Source: Natranaerovirga hydrolytica
GTDB taxonomy: Bacteria; Bacillota; Clostridia; Lachnospirales; DSM-24629
DNA length: 64,000 bases
Assembly: GCF_004339095.1 (NCBI RefSeq)
Contig: NZ_SMGQ01000011.1
Location: forward strand, 893,652-957,651
Direction of reading: 5' to 3'
Shown: one piece after another, positions 52,338-62,723 of the stretch
Position numbering within the stretch: the first letter of the stretch is position 1
Layout of the letters: each line of letters starts with the position of its first letter
Made by a program: the position numbers and the translations under genes
Notes under the pieces: model-generated
Database searches by the model: none
Told to the model about the DNA's origin: nothing
What the model saw: only the letters and a program-made list of their open reading frames with translations

Positions 52338-55300
52338 GGATTTTGGTTTCCATCTGGATCATACTCTAAGAAACTAAAATTAATACTTCCATCTGGTAAA
52401 CGATTAATTGTTTCTGGCATTACTAAATTATTGAAATTATTAATTGTTAATTCATCACCAGAAGCATTAACTGATTTGGTACCATCCCATAAGAAACTTG
52501 TGTCAGATCTTAATTCATCTGCTTGAGCTGCAGGTAAATTATCTGAACTAGCAAGTGGGTTATTGTAATGGAATGAAATAAATCCATCTAAACTAAAATC
52601 TGGTGTTATATTTGAGTAAGTTCTAAGATCTAGGTTGCTACCATGGTTATTAAATGCAATATTTTTACCTTGAACAATAATACCCGGGTTACTATTACTT
52701 GAGAATCCAGCTGATTTATTTCCAAAAGCAATACTATCTTCAATAACATGTTGTACGTGAACACCTTCACCACCAAGCTTAAATCCTATACCATGACCGC
52801 CAGTTGATGAACCATCCATATTATATCCGTTATTAAATGAAACACTATTTCTTATAGTAACTTCACCAATAACCCCTTCTCCAACTTTAGTGTATAAATC
52901 CCATCCGTCGTCAATGTTATTATAAGATATACATCCGTCAAAAACATTTCCGTAACCAGAAGTCAGTTTTGCTGCAAAACCATCTGCATTATTTTCTGAA
53001 GGGTCACGATTTGCATATGATGTAGAATTTAATATAGTATTGTATGATGGCCATTCTTTTATATCCATAGAACCATCTGTACGACTAATTTGCAAACCAG
53101 TTTCTCCATTTTCATAGAAGTTACAAAGTTCAATAACATTATGACTTCCACCTAGTCTGAAACCATGTGAATTACCTGCTGAACGAGCAAAATCAATTCC
53201 TTTAATATGCCAGTAGTTTCCGCTAGCTATTACGCCACCAACTCTTCTATCGGCATCAAATATAACTTGTTTTCCTTCTTCAGCGATTAATTTTTTCATT
53301 TCATCTTCTCTACCATCATTATATTTATTAATGTTAATATTTCTATCTAAAATATACTGACCTTCAAGAGCGATAATTGTTTGTCCTGGTTGAACAAAAT
53401 CAATTGCTGTGTGAATATCTAATGGACTATCTATTGATCCATCGCCTTCACTTGTTCCTGCAGGCGCAACATAGATATCTCCATCTTGTTGATATGTTCT
53501 CATTTCAACTGTAAAGTTTCTTACAACCATATCATAACTTGTTAAATACTGAGTATCGTCTGGAATAAATGCAATACTGAAATTTGTCGTATCATTGTCA
53601 TTAATTTCTGTATTAATAACTTTGATTTCTCCACCCTTAATTTCTTCATTAGAAATTATTGTATCTGCACCTTGTTTAACTGTTACTGTTCCATCAACAT
53701 TAGCATCTAACATTAAATCATAGTCTGTTTCAGAATATCTATTTAATGATTCAACTCTTATTGTTGGTGAAACAGGTTGTTCTTCAGGATATTCTCTAGG
53801 AGCATCTGTAGATGCTGCAGTTACTTCTAAATCAATGTTGTAAACTTCAATTTCTGCAAGACGAGCTGAATAGAAACCTACATACATTTTTTCATTATCT
53901 TGCATTTGTAATACTTCTGGTTCAAAGATAATTTGCTCATTAGCTCCATTTAAAGAACCAGTAAAACCACTATTTGTTTTTGATAGTGTTAAATTATAAT
54001 TTTCTGCTGGATAAGTATTATCTAATACAGGTCTTTCTTCAAGAATCATCCTTGATTGAACACCTAAACTACCTTCTCCGTCAGAAGCCAACACACCACT
54101 TCTTAAAAATAACTGTGTACCATTAGGATTACGTGTTCCACCACTATATCCACCAACAGAAGCTATATTAGAAGAAAACACTCCTGAATCCATATGCGTT
54201 CCTATAGCATCTCTTGCCATAATACCAAAGGATTCTTGTCCATCATGTGGTGTTTTAGCATAATCATTTACTTTTATATCTGCTGATAATGTAAAGTTGT
54301 CTTCTTGAGCGTCTAACTCTACATAATAGAAAGATATACCATCGTGGTCACCTGTAATTTTTCCTCCACCTTCATATGCAATAATCTCTACATGATCATC
54401 TTTCACATTAATGTGGTTTGCACCTTCGCTTATCGATTGACCAAATATTATTTCTTTCCATTCATATTCTACTTCTTCTCTTACAGTTATTGGAAGTCTT
54501 ACTGCATCATAATCTTCGAAAGTAATAATTAAATCGTATACGCCTGCATTAACTTTGTCATATGCAGTTGTATCGATTTCATATCCAGTAATAGTAGCTC
54601 TTTCACCATCATCTTTAACAGTTGATACTACCAAACCTTCTAAGTCATAATCTTCTCCAACATAATAGGTTGTTTTTGGATATTCAGTTACTTCGATTTC
54701 AATTATTTCTGGGTACTTAACATTAACTTCAAAAGTTGCTGTTTCTCCTTTGTAAGAAACTTCTAATTCTAATTCACCTAGTGTTGTACTATCAAAACCA
54801 GTTACTTCAAAATCACTTCTTAAAAGTCTTACATTCTCACCAGAATAATTAGCGTAAACAACGATACCACTTATATCTAACTCATCATCTACAAAGTAAG
54901 CCGTCTTAGCTGGTTTCTCTTCAATACTAATTCCTTCTAATACTGCATCACTAACCTCAACATCAAATGTTACTGCTGCACTTGTTGTTTCTGTTGACCT
55001 AACTTCTACTTCTTTGATTCCAGCCGTTTCAAAAACAAAAGCTGAACCTGTAGTTGATTGACCTTCTATTGAAATTGTGTATAGACTTTCGTCTAATTCA
55101 GTAATTTCATATCCATCATTATAATTCGCTTCTATTGTAAGACCTAATGGATTAAATGTGTCTCCAATATAATAATCTGTTTTTGCTGGCAAATATTTTA
55201 CTGTTAACTCTGAAACTGATAAAGGTACAATTTCTAAATCAGTTGTTGTTATTACACCATTATAATTGATATTAATTGTGTTGGTTCCAATTTGACTACT

Positions 55301-56806
55301 ATCAAAACCTGTAACTATAATATCATCTGCTCCAACAACTTCTGTACTTCCATCATTAAAATGAACAGTAACTTCAATACCATCTAACTCTAATTGCTCA
55401 CCAAGTAAATATTCACTTTTCATATGACTTGTATCTACATCTAAGTCAACAACTGATCTGGTATCCACTGTTATTTCATAATCGCTAAATATAACTTCTG
55501 CATTTCTAACAACATACATTCCTGCATATAAAGTATCATTAGCAAAATCAAAATCTTCATAAACAACAGTTTCTTGACCTTCTACATCTACTACATAAGT
55601 GTTACCTGATTTTTGAATACTTATATCCAATACATCGCCTGCGATTGGTGTTGCATCATAAGTATTACCTGGTCTATTTAACGAGCCATTTTCTCGTGCA
55701 AAGGTATACTCTACACGATCATCAGCTAATCTGTATGCACCAGCTGCAATGTAATCTGTACCAAAAGTATTTCCAGCGCTTTCATTTATTAAAACCTCAT
55801 CTCTTATCATTAATCCAAAAGCTACTTGATTGTTAATTGAATAATCAACGATTTGTGCTTTTGCTGAAATTATAAAGTTAACGTCAGCTGGTACTTCTTT
55901 ATAATACATTGCTAATCCATCTGAGCTACCTGCTATTTTTCCTTTGTTATTGGATACTCTCATTGTTAAAGTACCATCATCATTTGGTGTTACTTCATAA
56001 TGCTCTGGATCAATACTATCTTGTCCACCAATATCACCAAAGAAACTGTCAGCCCAATCTCCTAGTTCAACTTCGCCATCTACATTTAAACTCACATTAC
56101 TAAAAGTCACATCTGCATTTCTGATGACATATAAACCAGCAAATAACTGATCTCCTTCAAAATCAAAGTCTTGGAAGATATATGGATCTTCATCTCCTAC
56201 AGTTAATACATACGTATTACCTGATTTTTGAATGCTTATATCAATAGTGTCCCCTGGCACTGGACTTGCTGTATAAGTTACACCAGGTCTTGATAATGAA
56301 CCGCCTTCTCTAGCAAATGCATATTCAACATTATCATCACCTAATCTATATGCTCCAGCTGCTACATAATCTGTACCAAAAGTATTGCCAGTGTTTTCAT
56401 TTTCTAAAACTTCGTCTCTTACCATTAATCCAAATGATACTTGATTATTTAAAGTAAAATCATTAATGGTCATTGTTGCTTTTAGTTCAAAGTTATCTTC
56501 TGGACTAACTTCTTGATAGTAATACGCTAATCCATCTGAAGTACTTGCAACTTTACCTCTGTTGTCTTTAACGCTCATATTAACAGTACCATCTTCATTT
56601 TCTGTTATATCGAAGTTCTCACTGTTAATATCATCTTGTCCTCCTATATCACCAAAAACACTTCCTTGCCACAGGCTGTCTTCAGCAATATTAATCATAC
56701 CTTCAAAAGGATCTGATGTTTCTTCTGCAAAAACCGTTAATGTCATTGATGATACAATCATTATTAAAGACAAAAACAATCCTAAAACTCTCTTAAACTT
56801 TGACAT
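52313..56806 (-). CDS. Secreted multidomain PL9 pectate lyase
   Basis: 1497 residues. Signal peptide to about residue 27 (TLTVFA/EE). Two tandem ~205-residue laminin-G/jelly-roll-like repeats follow (about 40-245 and 248-450; both contain FGDIGGQDxI and AGAYRLxDDxVEY). Next are four Ig-like Big_3 modules (about 455-800; YYIGDTFNPLGLTIEANYND type), a third jelly-roll (about 805-1015), and a right-handed beta-helix of polysaccharide lyase family 9 (about 1080-1497). PL9 signatures are NADGFAAKLTSGYGNVFDG and NIDDGWDLYTK with Ca-binding Asp. It cleaves polygalacturonate by beta-elimination outside the cell. The C-terminus is cut short relative to an SLH-anchored form. AGAGGAGGTATTATTGA precedes the ATG. 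Confidence 0.92.
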   Translation of the reverse strand: MSKFKRVLGLFLSLIMIVSSMTLTVFAEETSDPFEGMINIAEDSLWQGSVFGDIGGQDDINSENFDITENEDGTVNMSVKDNRGKVASTSDGLAYYYQEVSPEDNFELKATMTINDFTLNNQVSFGLMVRDEVLENENTGNTFGTDYVAAGAYRLGDDNVEYAFAREGGSLSRPGVTYTASPVPGDTIDISIQKSGNTYVLTVGDEDPYIFQDFDFEGDQLFAGLYVIRNADVTFSNVSLNVDGEVELGDWADSFFGDIGGQDSIDPEHYEVTPNDDGTLTMRVSNNKGKIAGSSDGLAMYYKEVPADVNFIISAKAQIVDYSINNQVAFGLMIRDEVLINESAGNTFGTDYIAAGAYRLADDRVEYTFARENGSLNRPGNTYDATPIAGDVLDISIQKSGNTYVVDVEGQETVVYEDFDFANDTLYAGMYVVRNAEVIFSDYEITVDTRSVVDLDVDTSHMKSEYLLGEQLELDGIEVTVHFNDGSTEVVGADDIIVTGFDSSQIGTNTININYNGVITTTDLEIVPLSVSELTVKYLPAKTDYYIGDTFNPLGLTIEANYNDGYEITELDESLYTISIEGQSTTGSAFVFETAGIKEVEVRSTETTSAAVTFDVEVSDAVLEGISIEEKPAKTAYFVDDELDISGIVVYANYSGENVRLLRSDFEVTGFDSTTLGELELEVSYKGETATFEVNVKYPEIIEIEVTEYPKTTYYVGEDYDLEGLVVSTVKDDGERATITGYEIDTTAYDKVNAGVYDLIITFEDYDAVRLPITVREEVEYEWKEIIFGQSISEGANHINVKDDHVEIIAYEGGGKITGDHDGISFYYVELDAQEDNFTLSADIKVNDYAKTPHDGQESFGIMARDAIGTHMDSGVFSSNIASVGGYSGGTRNPNGTQLFLRSGVLASDGEGSLGVQSRMILEERPVLDNTYPAENYNLTLSKTNSGFTGSLNGANEQIIFEPEVLQMQDNEKMYVGFYSARLAEIEVYNIDLEVTAASTDAPREYPEEQPVSPTIRVESLNRYSETDYDLMLDANVDGTVTVKQGADTIISNEEIKGGEIKVINTEINDNDTTNFSIAFIPDDTQYLTSYDMVVRNFTVEMRTYQQDGDIYVAPAGTSEGDGSIDSPLDIHTAIDFVQPGQTIIALEGQYILDRNININKYNDGREDEMKKLIAEEGKQVIFDADRRVGGVIASGNYWHIKGIDFARSAGNSHGFRLGGSHNVIELCNFYENGETGLQISRTDGSMDIKEWPSYNTILNSTSYANRDPSENNADGFAAKLTSGYGNVFDGCISYNNIDDGWDLYTKVGEGVIGEVTIRNSVSFNNGYNMDGSSTGGHGIGFKLGGEGVHVQHVIEDSIAFGNKSAGFSSNSNPGIIVQGKNIAFNNHGSNLDLRTYSNITPDFSLDGFISFHYNNPLASSDNLPAAQADELRSDTSFLWDGTKSVNASGDELTINNFNNLVMPETINRLPDGSINFSFLEYDPDGNQNPHILEFQQ

Positions 56807-57203
56807 TCAATAATACCTCCTCTAACCTAATATTTAATTACAATGAAATACGCTTAAACGCTCCCCCCTCCATGTAGTAATTTTATATTAAAGGCATAAA
56901 CCTTTAGTAATGTATTTATTTTTAAATGTAATACAATTGCACCATATAAATTCTCAATATAAAGTATACAACAAGTTGCTCAAAAAGTAAAATTATATCT
57001 CAGTTTTTTTGTGCACTTTTTCGACATATAGTGATTATTTTTTTAATATAATTTATTTTTTGTCCAACTTAACCAATTGCCTATTTTGTTTTTTATATAT
57101 TTTTTACCCTTTAACTGTTTCGATTTTATTTCTATGTATCTGGTATAATTCATTGTACAAATGTATAAAGCTTTTAATTTCTCTTTTTAGCTTTATAATT
57201 TTA
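56807..57203. other. Long AT-rich leader/intergenic region
   Basis: About 400 bp between the lyase ATG and the next terminator. Contains a G-run (GGAGGGGGGAGCG on the minus strand at about 56861-56873) and poor coding potential on both strands. It probably holds the lyase promoter and an untranslated leader. Confidence 0.4.
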
Positions 57204-57252
57204 CAAAAAAGTCAAACCAAAAAAATGTTTATATTTTTGGTTTGACTTTTTT
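57204..57252 (-). terminator. Terminator of the GntR-ABC operon
   Basis: AAAAAGTCAAACCAAAAA pairs with TTTTTGGTTTGACTTTTT. T run on both sides. Confidence 0.85.
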
Positions 57253-57272
57253 ATTGATTAATATCATTACTT

Positions 57273-57992
57273 TTAATTTTTTATAGGTGCTTTTATCATT
57301 ATAATTTTATTAATTAATAATAAGCCGATACTTGCCAAGAAGAAGGTTATAACACCCATATATGGATTAGGAGTACTTCTACTCAACCCCAATGCAAATA
57401 CAAAAAACCGACCCACCGCTTCTCCTATAGCATTGTTTGATTGGCTATTTAAGTAAAGCATCAGATAAAAAAGCGCTATTGGCGTAATCGATACGATTAT
57501 TTTCATTATTTGATTGGAACGATAATAAATAATTGTAATGACCAATCCTATTACGATTGCAAGTGTATATAAGGAAAAGTAATACAAAATACTAGCTATT
57601 ACTGACATATTGCCATATATTTGATTGCCTAAACTTTCATAATTACCCACTATGGCTTGATAAAAATAACTGAGTGTTACATCTATTATACTCATTATAA
57701 ACGTTACAGAAAGCATTGTAAGTATATTGCTTATATAGAATTTTTTTCTAGTCACATTATTGGCCATTAAAAACTTAAAATCTTCTTTAAAGGCATTTAA
57801 ACCGACTACAAATAAAAATATAATTGTTGAAATTTCTAATCCAGATGCTGTTGTATTGACTTGCCCTGTAGCTGTAGCTGAACTTGTAATGCCTATTAAT
57901 AGAGCAATACTAATCATAATCATATAAAAAATTAAAATAGGATTTCTATAGCCACTTAATAAATACAAACTGGTTTTTATTTCTTTTTTCAT
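57273..57992 (-). CDS. ABC-2 type membrane subunit
   Basis: 239 residues with six hydrophobic helices (for example FYMIMISIALLIGITSS and ITIIYYRSNQIMKIIVSITP). It follows the ABC ATPase gene by 12 bases in a YtrA-type GntR operon, so it is the likely permease. In Bacillus such operons respond to cell-wall antibiotics or membrane stress. Substrate unknown. Confidence 0.78.
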   Translation of the reverse strand: MKKEIKTSLYLLSGYRNPILIFYMIMISIALLIGITSSATATGQVNTTASGLEISTIIFLFVVGLNAFKEDFKFLMANNVTRKKFYISNILTMLSVTFIMSIIDVTLSYFYQAIVGNYESLGNQIYGNMSVIASILYYFSLYTLAIVIGLVITIIYYRSNQIMKIIVSITPIALFYLMLYLNSQSNNAIGEAVGRFFVFALGLSRSTPNPYMGVITFFLASIGLLLINKIIMIKAPIKN

Positions 57993-58004
57993 TATAATAC
58001 CTCC

Positions 58005-58868
58005 CTATGCATTGGTTAAATTGATGAACAATTTCTGCAATTCTACTTTTCCAAATTCTAAATTTAAGTCTTTTGCTAATGTTTCATTTTTCTTTTTACT
58101 ACTTTCTAATAAGGTGACTTCTTTATACTGTCCCATTGTTTCTTCTCCAATCACTTCTTTACCTTCTATATACTGATTAACTTTTTCACTTTCTCCTGAT
58201 ACTTTATAAGCAGAGGATAATAATTCTTCTACTGATTGTTTAAGAATTATTTCTCCTTCTTTTATGACAATGGCTTCTTCTAGTACATCTGATACTTCTT
58301 CAATAAGGTGAGTGGATATGATAATGGTTTTTGGGTGATTACTATAATTTTTAATCAGCTCTTTATAAAACAAATCTCTATGATTAGCGTCTAATCCTAA
58401 TATAGGCTCATCAAATATAATAATCTCCGCGTTGCTTGCTAAAGCGACTATGGCTTTAAAAATGGAGTTGTATCCTGTTGATAATTGTTTGACTTTTTTG
58501 TTGGTGTCTAAACCAAATTTTTGGGCTAATGCATTGGCATAATCAAAATCCATCTTTGAGTAAAATACTTTGGTCCAAGAGAAAATTTGTTTGACCTTTA
58601 AATGCTCCGGATACAAATCTTCTTCTACCATATAGAATACTTTATTAAGCATTTTTTCATTTTCATACACAGGTTCCCCGTTAATTGTAACCGTACCTTG
58701 GTCTTGAAAGATTTTGTTGGTTACTAAGTTCAGTAATGTTGTTTTCCCTGCTCCGTTTCTCCCCAGTAATCCATATATTTTATTAGGTTCTATTGCTAGA
58801 TTCACATTATTTAATGCTAGTGTATTACCAAATTTTTTTGATACATTTTCCAATTTAATTGCAGCCAT
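58005..58868 (-). CDS. ABC transporter ATP-binding protein (YtrB-like)
   Basis: 287 residues from the ATG at 58868 (AAAGGGG 8 bases upstream). Walker A LLGRNGAGKTTLLNL, signature-like QLSTGYNSIFKAIVAL, Walker B EIIIFDEPILGLDA, then the H loop STHLIEE. The signature is LSTGY in place of LSGGQ, usual for the YtrB/EcsA-like group. Start overlaps the GntR gene by 14 bases. Confidence 0.92.
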   Translation of the reverse strand: MAAIKLENVSKKFGNTLALNNVNLAIEPNKIYGLLGRNGAGKTTLLNLVTNKIFQDQGTVTINGEPVYENEKMLNKVFYMVEEDLYPEHLKVKQIFSWTKVFYSKMDFDYANALAQKFGLDTNKKVKQLSTGYNSIFKAIVALASNAEIIIFDEPILGLDANHRDLFYKELIKNYSNHPKTIIISTHLIEEVSDVLEEAIVIKEGEIILKQSVEELLSSAYKVSGESEKVNQYIEGKEVIGEETMGQYKEVTLLESSKKKNETLAKDLNLEFGKVELQKLFINLTNA

Positions 58869-59241
58869 CTTCATATCCCCTTTCGATCATTTTTATAATT
58901 TCATATTGTGTAATATTTAGTTTCTGGGCTTCTGCTACTAAAGCGCATATAAATCCTTCATAAAAACTTTCTTTTCTTTTATTTAATATTTTTTCCTTTG
59001 CTCCTTCCATAACAAACATACCCACACCTCTCTTTTTATAAATTATGGATTCGTCTACTAATAAATTAACACCTTTAGCTGCTGTGGCAGGATTAATTTT
59101 TAAAGTCACTGACATTTCTGTAGTAGAAGGTATTTGACTTGCTTCTTCAAACACACTGTTTAAGATATTGTCTTCAATGTATTCTGCTAGTTGTAAATAA
59201 ATCGGTTTATCACTATTAAAATTCAATTCCAAACCATTCAC
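58855..59241 (-). CDS. YtrA-subfamily GntR repressor
   Basis: 128 residues: short GntR protein with a winged helix (about 10-75; PIYLQLAEYIEDNIL, TTEMSVTLKINPATAAKGV, KKRGVGMFV) and a ~50-residue helical dimerisation tail, the YtrA layout. First gene of its operon. An inverted repeat overlaps the start of transcription, so it probably represses its own ABC genes. Confidence 0.9.
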   Translation of the reverse strand: MNGLELNFNSDKPIYLQLAEYIEDNILNSVFEEASQIPSTTEMSVTLKINPATAAKGVNLLVDESIIYKKRGVGMFVMEGAKEKILNKRKESFYEGFICALVAEAQKLNITQYEIIKMIERGYEDGCN

Positions 59242-59259
59242 CTCATCTCTTAACTGGTT

Positions 59260-59305
59260 AATTACTTGTGTAATTGACTATATAACAGATCAAGAAAATT
59301 GTCAA
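59260..59305 (-). promoter_or_regulatory. Promoter with operator of the GntR-ABC operon
   Basis: Minus strand: consensus TTGACA (59305-59300), 17 bp, TATAGT (59282-59277). AATTAC-ACAA-GTAATT, a perfect inverted repeat, covers 59275-59260 at the expected start site. This placement fits steric repression by the GntR protein. Confidence 0.7.
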
Positions 59306-59307
59306 AT

Positions 59308-59345
59308 AAAAAAGTTATAAATCCTATGGATCTATAACTTTTTTT
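59308..59345. terminator. Terminator of exoA
   Basis: AAAAAAGTTATA pairs with TATAACTTTTTT, with an inner ATCC/GGAT pairing. It lies directly upstream of the GntR promoter. Confidence 0.8.
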
Positions 59346-59353
59346 GTTTAATT

Positions 59354-60106
59354 TCAAAATATATCCAGACCCACTGGGCAATGATCTGAACCATAAATTT
59401 CTGCATATATCTGTGCATCTTTTAAGGCGTCTTTTAAACTTTCTGATACACAAAAATAATCGATTCTCCACCCTGCATTATTCTTTCTTGCATTAAACAT
59501 ATAAGACCACCAAGTATATGCCCCTGTTACATCTGGATAAAAATATCTAAAGGTATCCACAAAGCCATTATTGACAACGTTATCAAACTTACCTCTCTCT
59601 TCATCCGAAAAACCAGCATTTTTTCGATTGGTCTTAGGGTTTTTAAGGTCTATTTCTGTATGTGCAACATTGAGGTCGCCACAGAAAATAACTGGCTTGT
59701 TTTTTTCTAACTCTTTTAAGTAAGCTAAAAAATCATCTTCCCATGTCATTCGATAATCCAATCTTGCAAGTTCTCTTTGAGAATTGGGGGTATACACAGT
59801 AACCAAAAAGTAATCTTCAAATTCTGCTGTAATGACTCTACCTTCTTTGTCATGTTCGTCTATTCCTATACCATTTGTTACTTGAATGGGCTCTTTTTTG
59901 GTAAAAATAGCTGTTCCAGAATACCCCTTTTTCTCTGCATAATTCCAGTACTGATAGTAACCATCTAATTCTAATTCCACTTGTCCTTCTTGCACTTTCG
60001 TTTCTTGTAAACAAAAGACATCTGCATCCATTTCATTAAAAAAATCCATAAATCCTTTTTTAAGACAAGCACGAATACCATTAACATTCCAAGATATCAT
60101 CTTCAT
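59354..60106 (-). CDS. exoA: Exodeoxyribonuclease III (AP endonuclease)
   Basis: 250 residues. Active-site motifs of the ExoIII/APE1 family: [11 protein letters not shown] (Asn7), [11 protein letters not shown] (Glu35), [18 protein letters not shown] and [10 protein letters not shown]. It cuts DNA at abasic sites and removes 3' blocks in base-excision repair. Length is normal. Follows the ABC permease gene by 30 bp in the same direction. Confidence 0.96.
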   Translation of the reverse strand: MKMISWNVNGIRACLKKGFMDFFNEMDADVFCLQETKVQEGQVELELDGYYQYWNYAEKKGYSGTAIFTKKEPIQVTNGIGIDEHDKEGRVITAEFEDYFLVTVYTPNSQRELARLDYRMTWEDDFLAYLKELEKNKPVIFCGDLNVAHTEIDLKNPKTNRKNAGFSDEERGKFDNVVNNGFVDTFRYFYPDVTGAYTWWSYMFNARKNNAGWRIDYFCVSESLKDALKDAQIYAEIYGSDHCPVGLDIF

Positions 60107-60136
60107 ATAATTGCTCCTTCCTTAAGTTGATCACTT

Positions 60137-61813
60137 TTATATTTCGATTTTTTCCCACACTTTATGTGATAGATTTCTAGAGATAATAATTGTTATTATA
60201 GGAATAACAATAGCAAATAATAATGCAATAAGCAAATTGTTATTTGCTAACAAAAAGTTTATCCTATTCAACTTTACATTAACACCCATATCTACTTTTA
60301 AATAATACAACAAAAGTGGTCCACACGCAATTATATGGTAAAGAATTGGTAAGAAAAAGCTGATAACACTACCTAATCCCATTTTTTTATTATAATATTT
60401 ATCTACCATTTTTAATTCAAAGTAAGTTTGAATACCAATATTACCTAAAAGAACTAAGAAAATAATCAGCAAGGATATTAAGATGATTAAAAAATTGATT
60501 TCACTAAATAACCAATAAATGATTACCCCTATTACACTTAATACATAGGCTGGCAATAATATGGTTAAAACTGAATAATCAAAGATGGCTTTCCCCTTAA
60601 CAGGCATAATCATATTTAGCCAATATCTTCCTTTATATAAGCTTTTATCTTCAGCCAATTCAATAGGAATTAAAGGTATTGATGCCGCAAAAACATTGAA
60701 GTAAGAAGCAGCAATTCCAATAATAACCATAAAAAATAAATTGGTTTGATTCACTGTAAAAGCGACCACTAAGGCAAAAAATATAACCACAAACATTAAT
60801 ACCCCAAAAAACATTTCTTTATTTCTCAATGCCAATTTCCAATCGTACCATACCAATGTATGAACTGGATTTTTAAATGCTCTTATTTTATGATTTGTTT
60901 TTGTATTTTTTTGTTTTTTATTTCTTTTCTTTTTCTTCTTTTTTACTTTTTCAAAATTGCTATTATACCAACCTTGGTAAAAACTATTTTTAGAAATCCT
61001 CAATAATAATACAAAGGTTATGATACTGATTAATATTAAAAATAGTAGTGGTCTTATTATATGAGTATACTCCCCAAATAAGGCTGCTGATAATATGGTA
61101 ACAGGCGATGTAATGGGTATGATATCCACTAACCACTCATTTTCTAAAAAACCAGCTATCCAAAGCCCCAACTTTTCCATCACTTCATCACTTAAACCAA
61201 AAGCCACAATCCAAAAGAAAATGCTTACTACAAAATTAAGCACTCCTAAAACAAGATTAAAGACTTTCAAAGACAAAAACTTTAAGCCAAGCAACCCAAT
61301 ACCAACACCTAATGCAGAAGGTATTAAAGACAAAAATATATATGTAGGTAATAAGATGACATAATACATGACACCTGCTTCTAATTCCATACCTGCTATA
61401 ATAAATAAGGGTAATGCAAATAAAAAACTTTTTTTAATGCTATTGAAAACATATCCCAAAAATTTAAACGCAAACACTTCACTACTGGATATAGGTAGTG
61501 ACACAAGATAATTAAGGTCTGGTGATTTATATAGCTTGGGAATGATATTTTTAATACTATCAAAAAACTGAGTTGAAAACACAAATAAAGTACCTAATAA
61601 AAAAACTACCGGTACAATAAATGCAAATGTTTCAATATGCTCTTGCCAATAAACATCTACAAAAAATTTTTTTATCAATACAATAGCTACAATCTCTAAT
61701 ATTATAGTGGTTATAAATCCCGTAATGGTTTTGCTTACATCTTTCTTTGTTAAAAAATGTTTGTTTTTAAACTTTAACCAATTTAATTTTATAAAAAAGT
61801 TTAAATGACTCAT
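60137..61813 (-). CDS. Large ABC exporter membrane subunit
   Basis: 558 residues with about 12 hydrophobic helices in two halves separated by a very basic linker near residue 290 (VKKKKKKRNKKQKN). Similar to putative ABC exporters of ~550 residues that pair with EcsA-like ATPases. The ATG overlaps the ATPase gene by 4 bases. Substrate unknown. Confidence 0.85.
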   Translation of the reverse strand: MSHLNFFIKLNWLKFKNKHFLTKKDVSKTITGFITTIILEIVAIVLIKKFFVDVYWQEHIETFAFIVPVVFLLGTLFVFSTQFFDSIKNIIPKLYKSPDLNYLVSLPISSSEVFAFKFLGYVFNSIKKSFLFALPLFIIAGMELEAGVMYYVILLPTYIFLSLIPSALGVGIGLLGLKFLSLKVFNLVLGVLNFVVSIFFWIVAFGLSDEVMEKLGLWIAGFLENEWLVDIIPITSPVTILSAALFGEYTHIIRPLLFLILISIITFVLLLRISKNSFYQGWYNSNFEKVKKKKKKRNKKQKNTKTNHKIRAFKNPVHTLVWYDWKLALRNKEMFFGVLMFVVIFFALVVAFTVNQTNLFFMVIIGIAASYFNVFAASIPLIPIELAEDKSLYKGRYWLNMIMPVKGKAIFDYSVLTILLPAYVLSVIGVIIYWLFSEINFLIILISLLIIFLVLLGNIGIQTYFELKMVDKYYNKKMGLGSVISFFLPILYHIIACGPLLLYYLKVDMGVNVKLNRINFLLANNNLLIALLFAIVIPIITIIISRNLSHKVWEKIEI

Positions 61814-62571
61814 TCACTATCACCACCATTTGTTTCTTGATCTTTCTGTGTAAAATAAAGAAATAAGTCTTCTAGTGACTCACAATTGTGTCCTTTAGCA
61901 CTTTCTTTTAATGCTTCAATGGTCCCTTCAATAATAATTTTTCCTTGGGATATAATGCCAATTCGATCACATAATTTCTCTGCTATCTCCATAATATGTG
62001 TGGTTAATAATAAGGTGTTGCCCTCATCTGCATGTTTTCTAAACAAATCTTTTGCTACTTTTGCACTAGAAGCATCTAAGCCAATAGTGGGTTCATCTAA
62101 TAAAACTACTTTGGGGTTATGTATAAAACCAGAGCAAAGAGCTATTTTCCTTCTCATTCCTTGAGAATAACTACCAATTAAATCCTGTCCTTTTTCTACC
62201 AACTCGATTTCTTCTAACATTTCTTTAACTCTATTTTGTCTTTCTATTGCAGTTGTCTCTGGTTGATACACTCCATAAATTAATTCTAAAAATTCAGCAC
62301 CTGTTAGTTTATCATATAAAAACGGTGTCTCTGGTACATACCCTAAGTTCTTTTTCGCTTCAATAGGTTCTTTCACAATATCATATCCACAAATACTGAC
62401 TTGACCTTGTGTCGGCTTTAGTAAACCGGAACTCACTTTTATCGTTGTGCTTTTTCCAGCACCATTATGTCCCAAAAAACCATATATTTCTCCTGGCTTT
62501 GCTGTAAAAGTAATGTCATTAACAGCTCTGACCTTTCCATAATCTTTAATAAGTCCCTCTACTTTTAACAT
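61810..62571 (-). CDS. ABC transporter ATP-binding protein (EcsA-like)
   Basis: 253 residues from the ATG at 62571 (AAGGAGTGTAATC upstream; the frame to 62622 has no site). Walker A FLGHNGAGKSTTIK, signature GSYSQGMRRKIALCS, Walker B VVLLDEPTIGLDA, H loop TTHIMEIAE. Drives the permease encoded downstream. Confidence 0.94.
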   Translation of the reverse strand: MLKVEGLIKDYGKVRAVNDITFTAKPGEIYGFLGHNGAGKSTTIKVSSGLLKPTQGQVSICGYDIVKEPIEAKKNLGYVPETPFLYDKLTGAEFLELIYGVYQPETTAIERQNRVKEMLEEIELVEKGQDLIGSYSQGMRRKIALCSGFIHNPKVVLLDEPTIGLDASSAKVAKDLFRKHADEGNTLLLTTHIMEIAEKLCDRIGIISQGKIIIEGTIEALKESAKGHNCESLEDLFLYFTQKDQETNGGDSE

Positions 62572-62723
62572 GATTACACTCCTTTTTATATCGTATCTTT
62601 TGTATATGTTTTGTATATACACTTTATTATTTTTTTAATCACTTGTCAACCCTATAACATTTAAATCACAAAATGTTCACACCTTTTTTTATAAATATTG
62701 AGTTCGTTATGCTTTTTTATACT

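Noticed and set aside
57009-57245. 78-residue rightward frame between lyase and ABC genes
   Set aside because: AT-rich, dominated by Phe/Ser/Cys codons, no ribosome site, and it overlaps a terminator.
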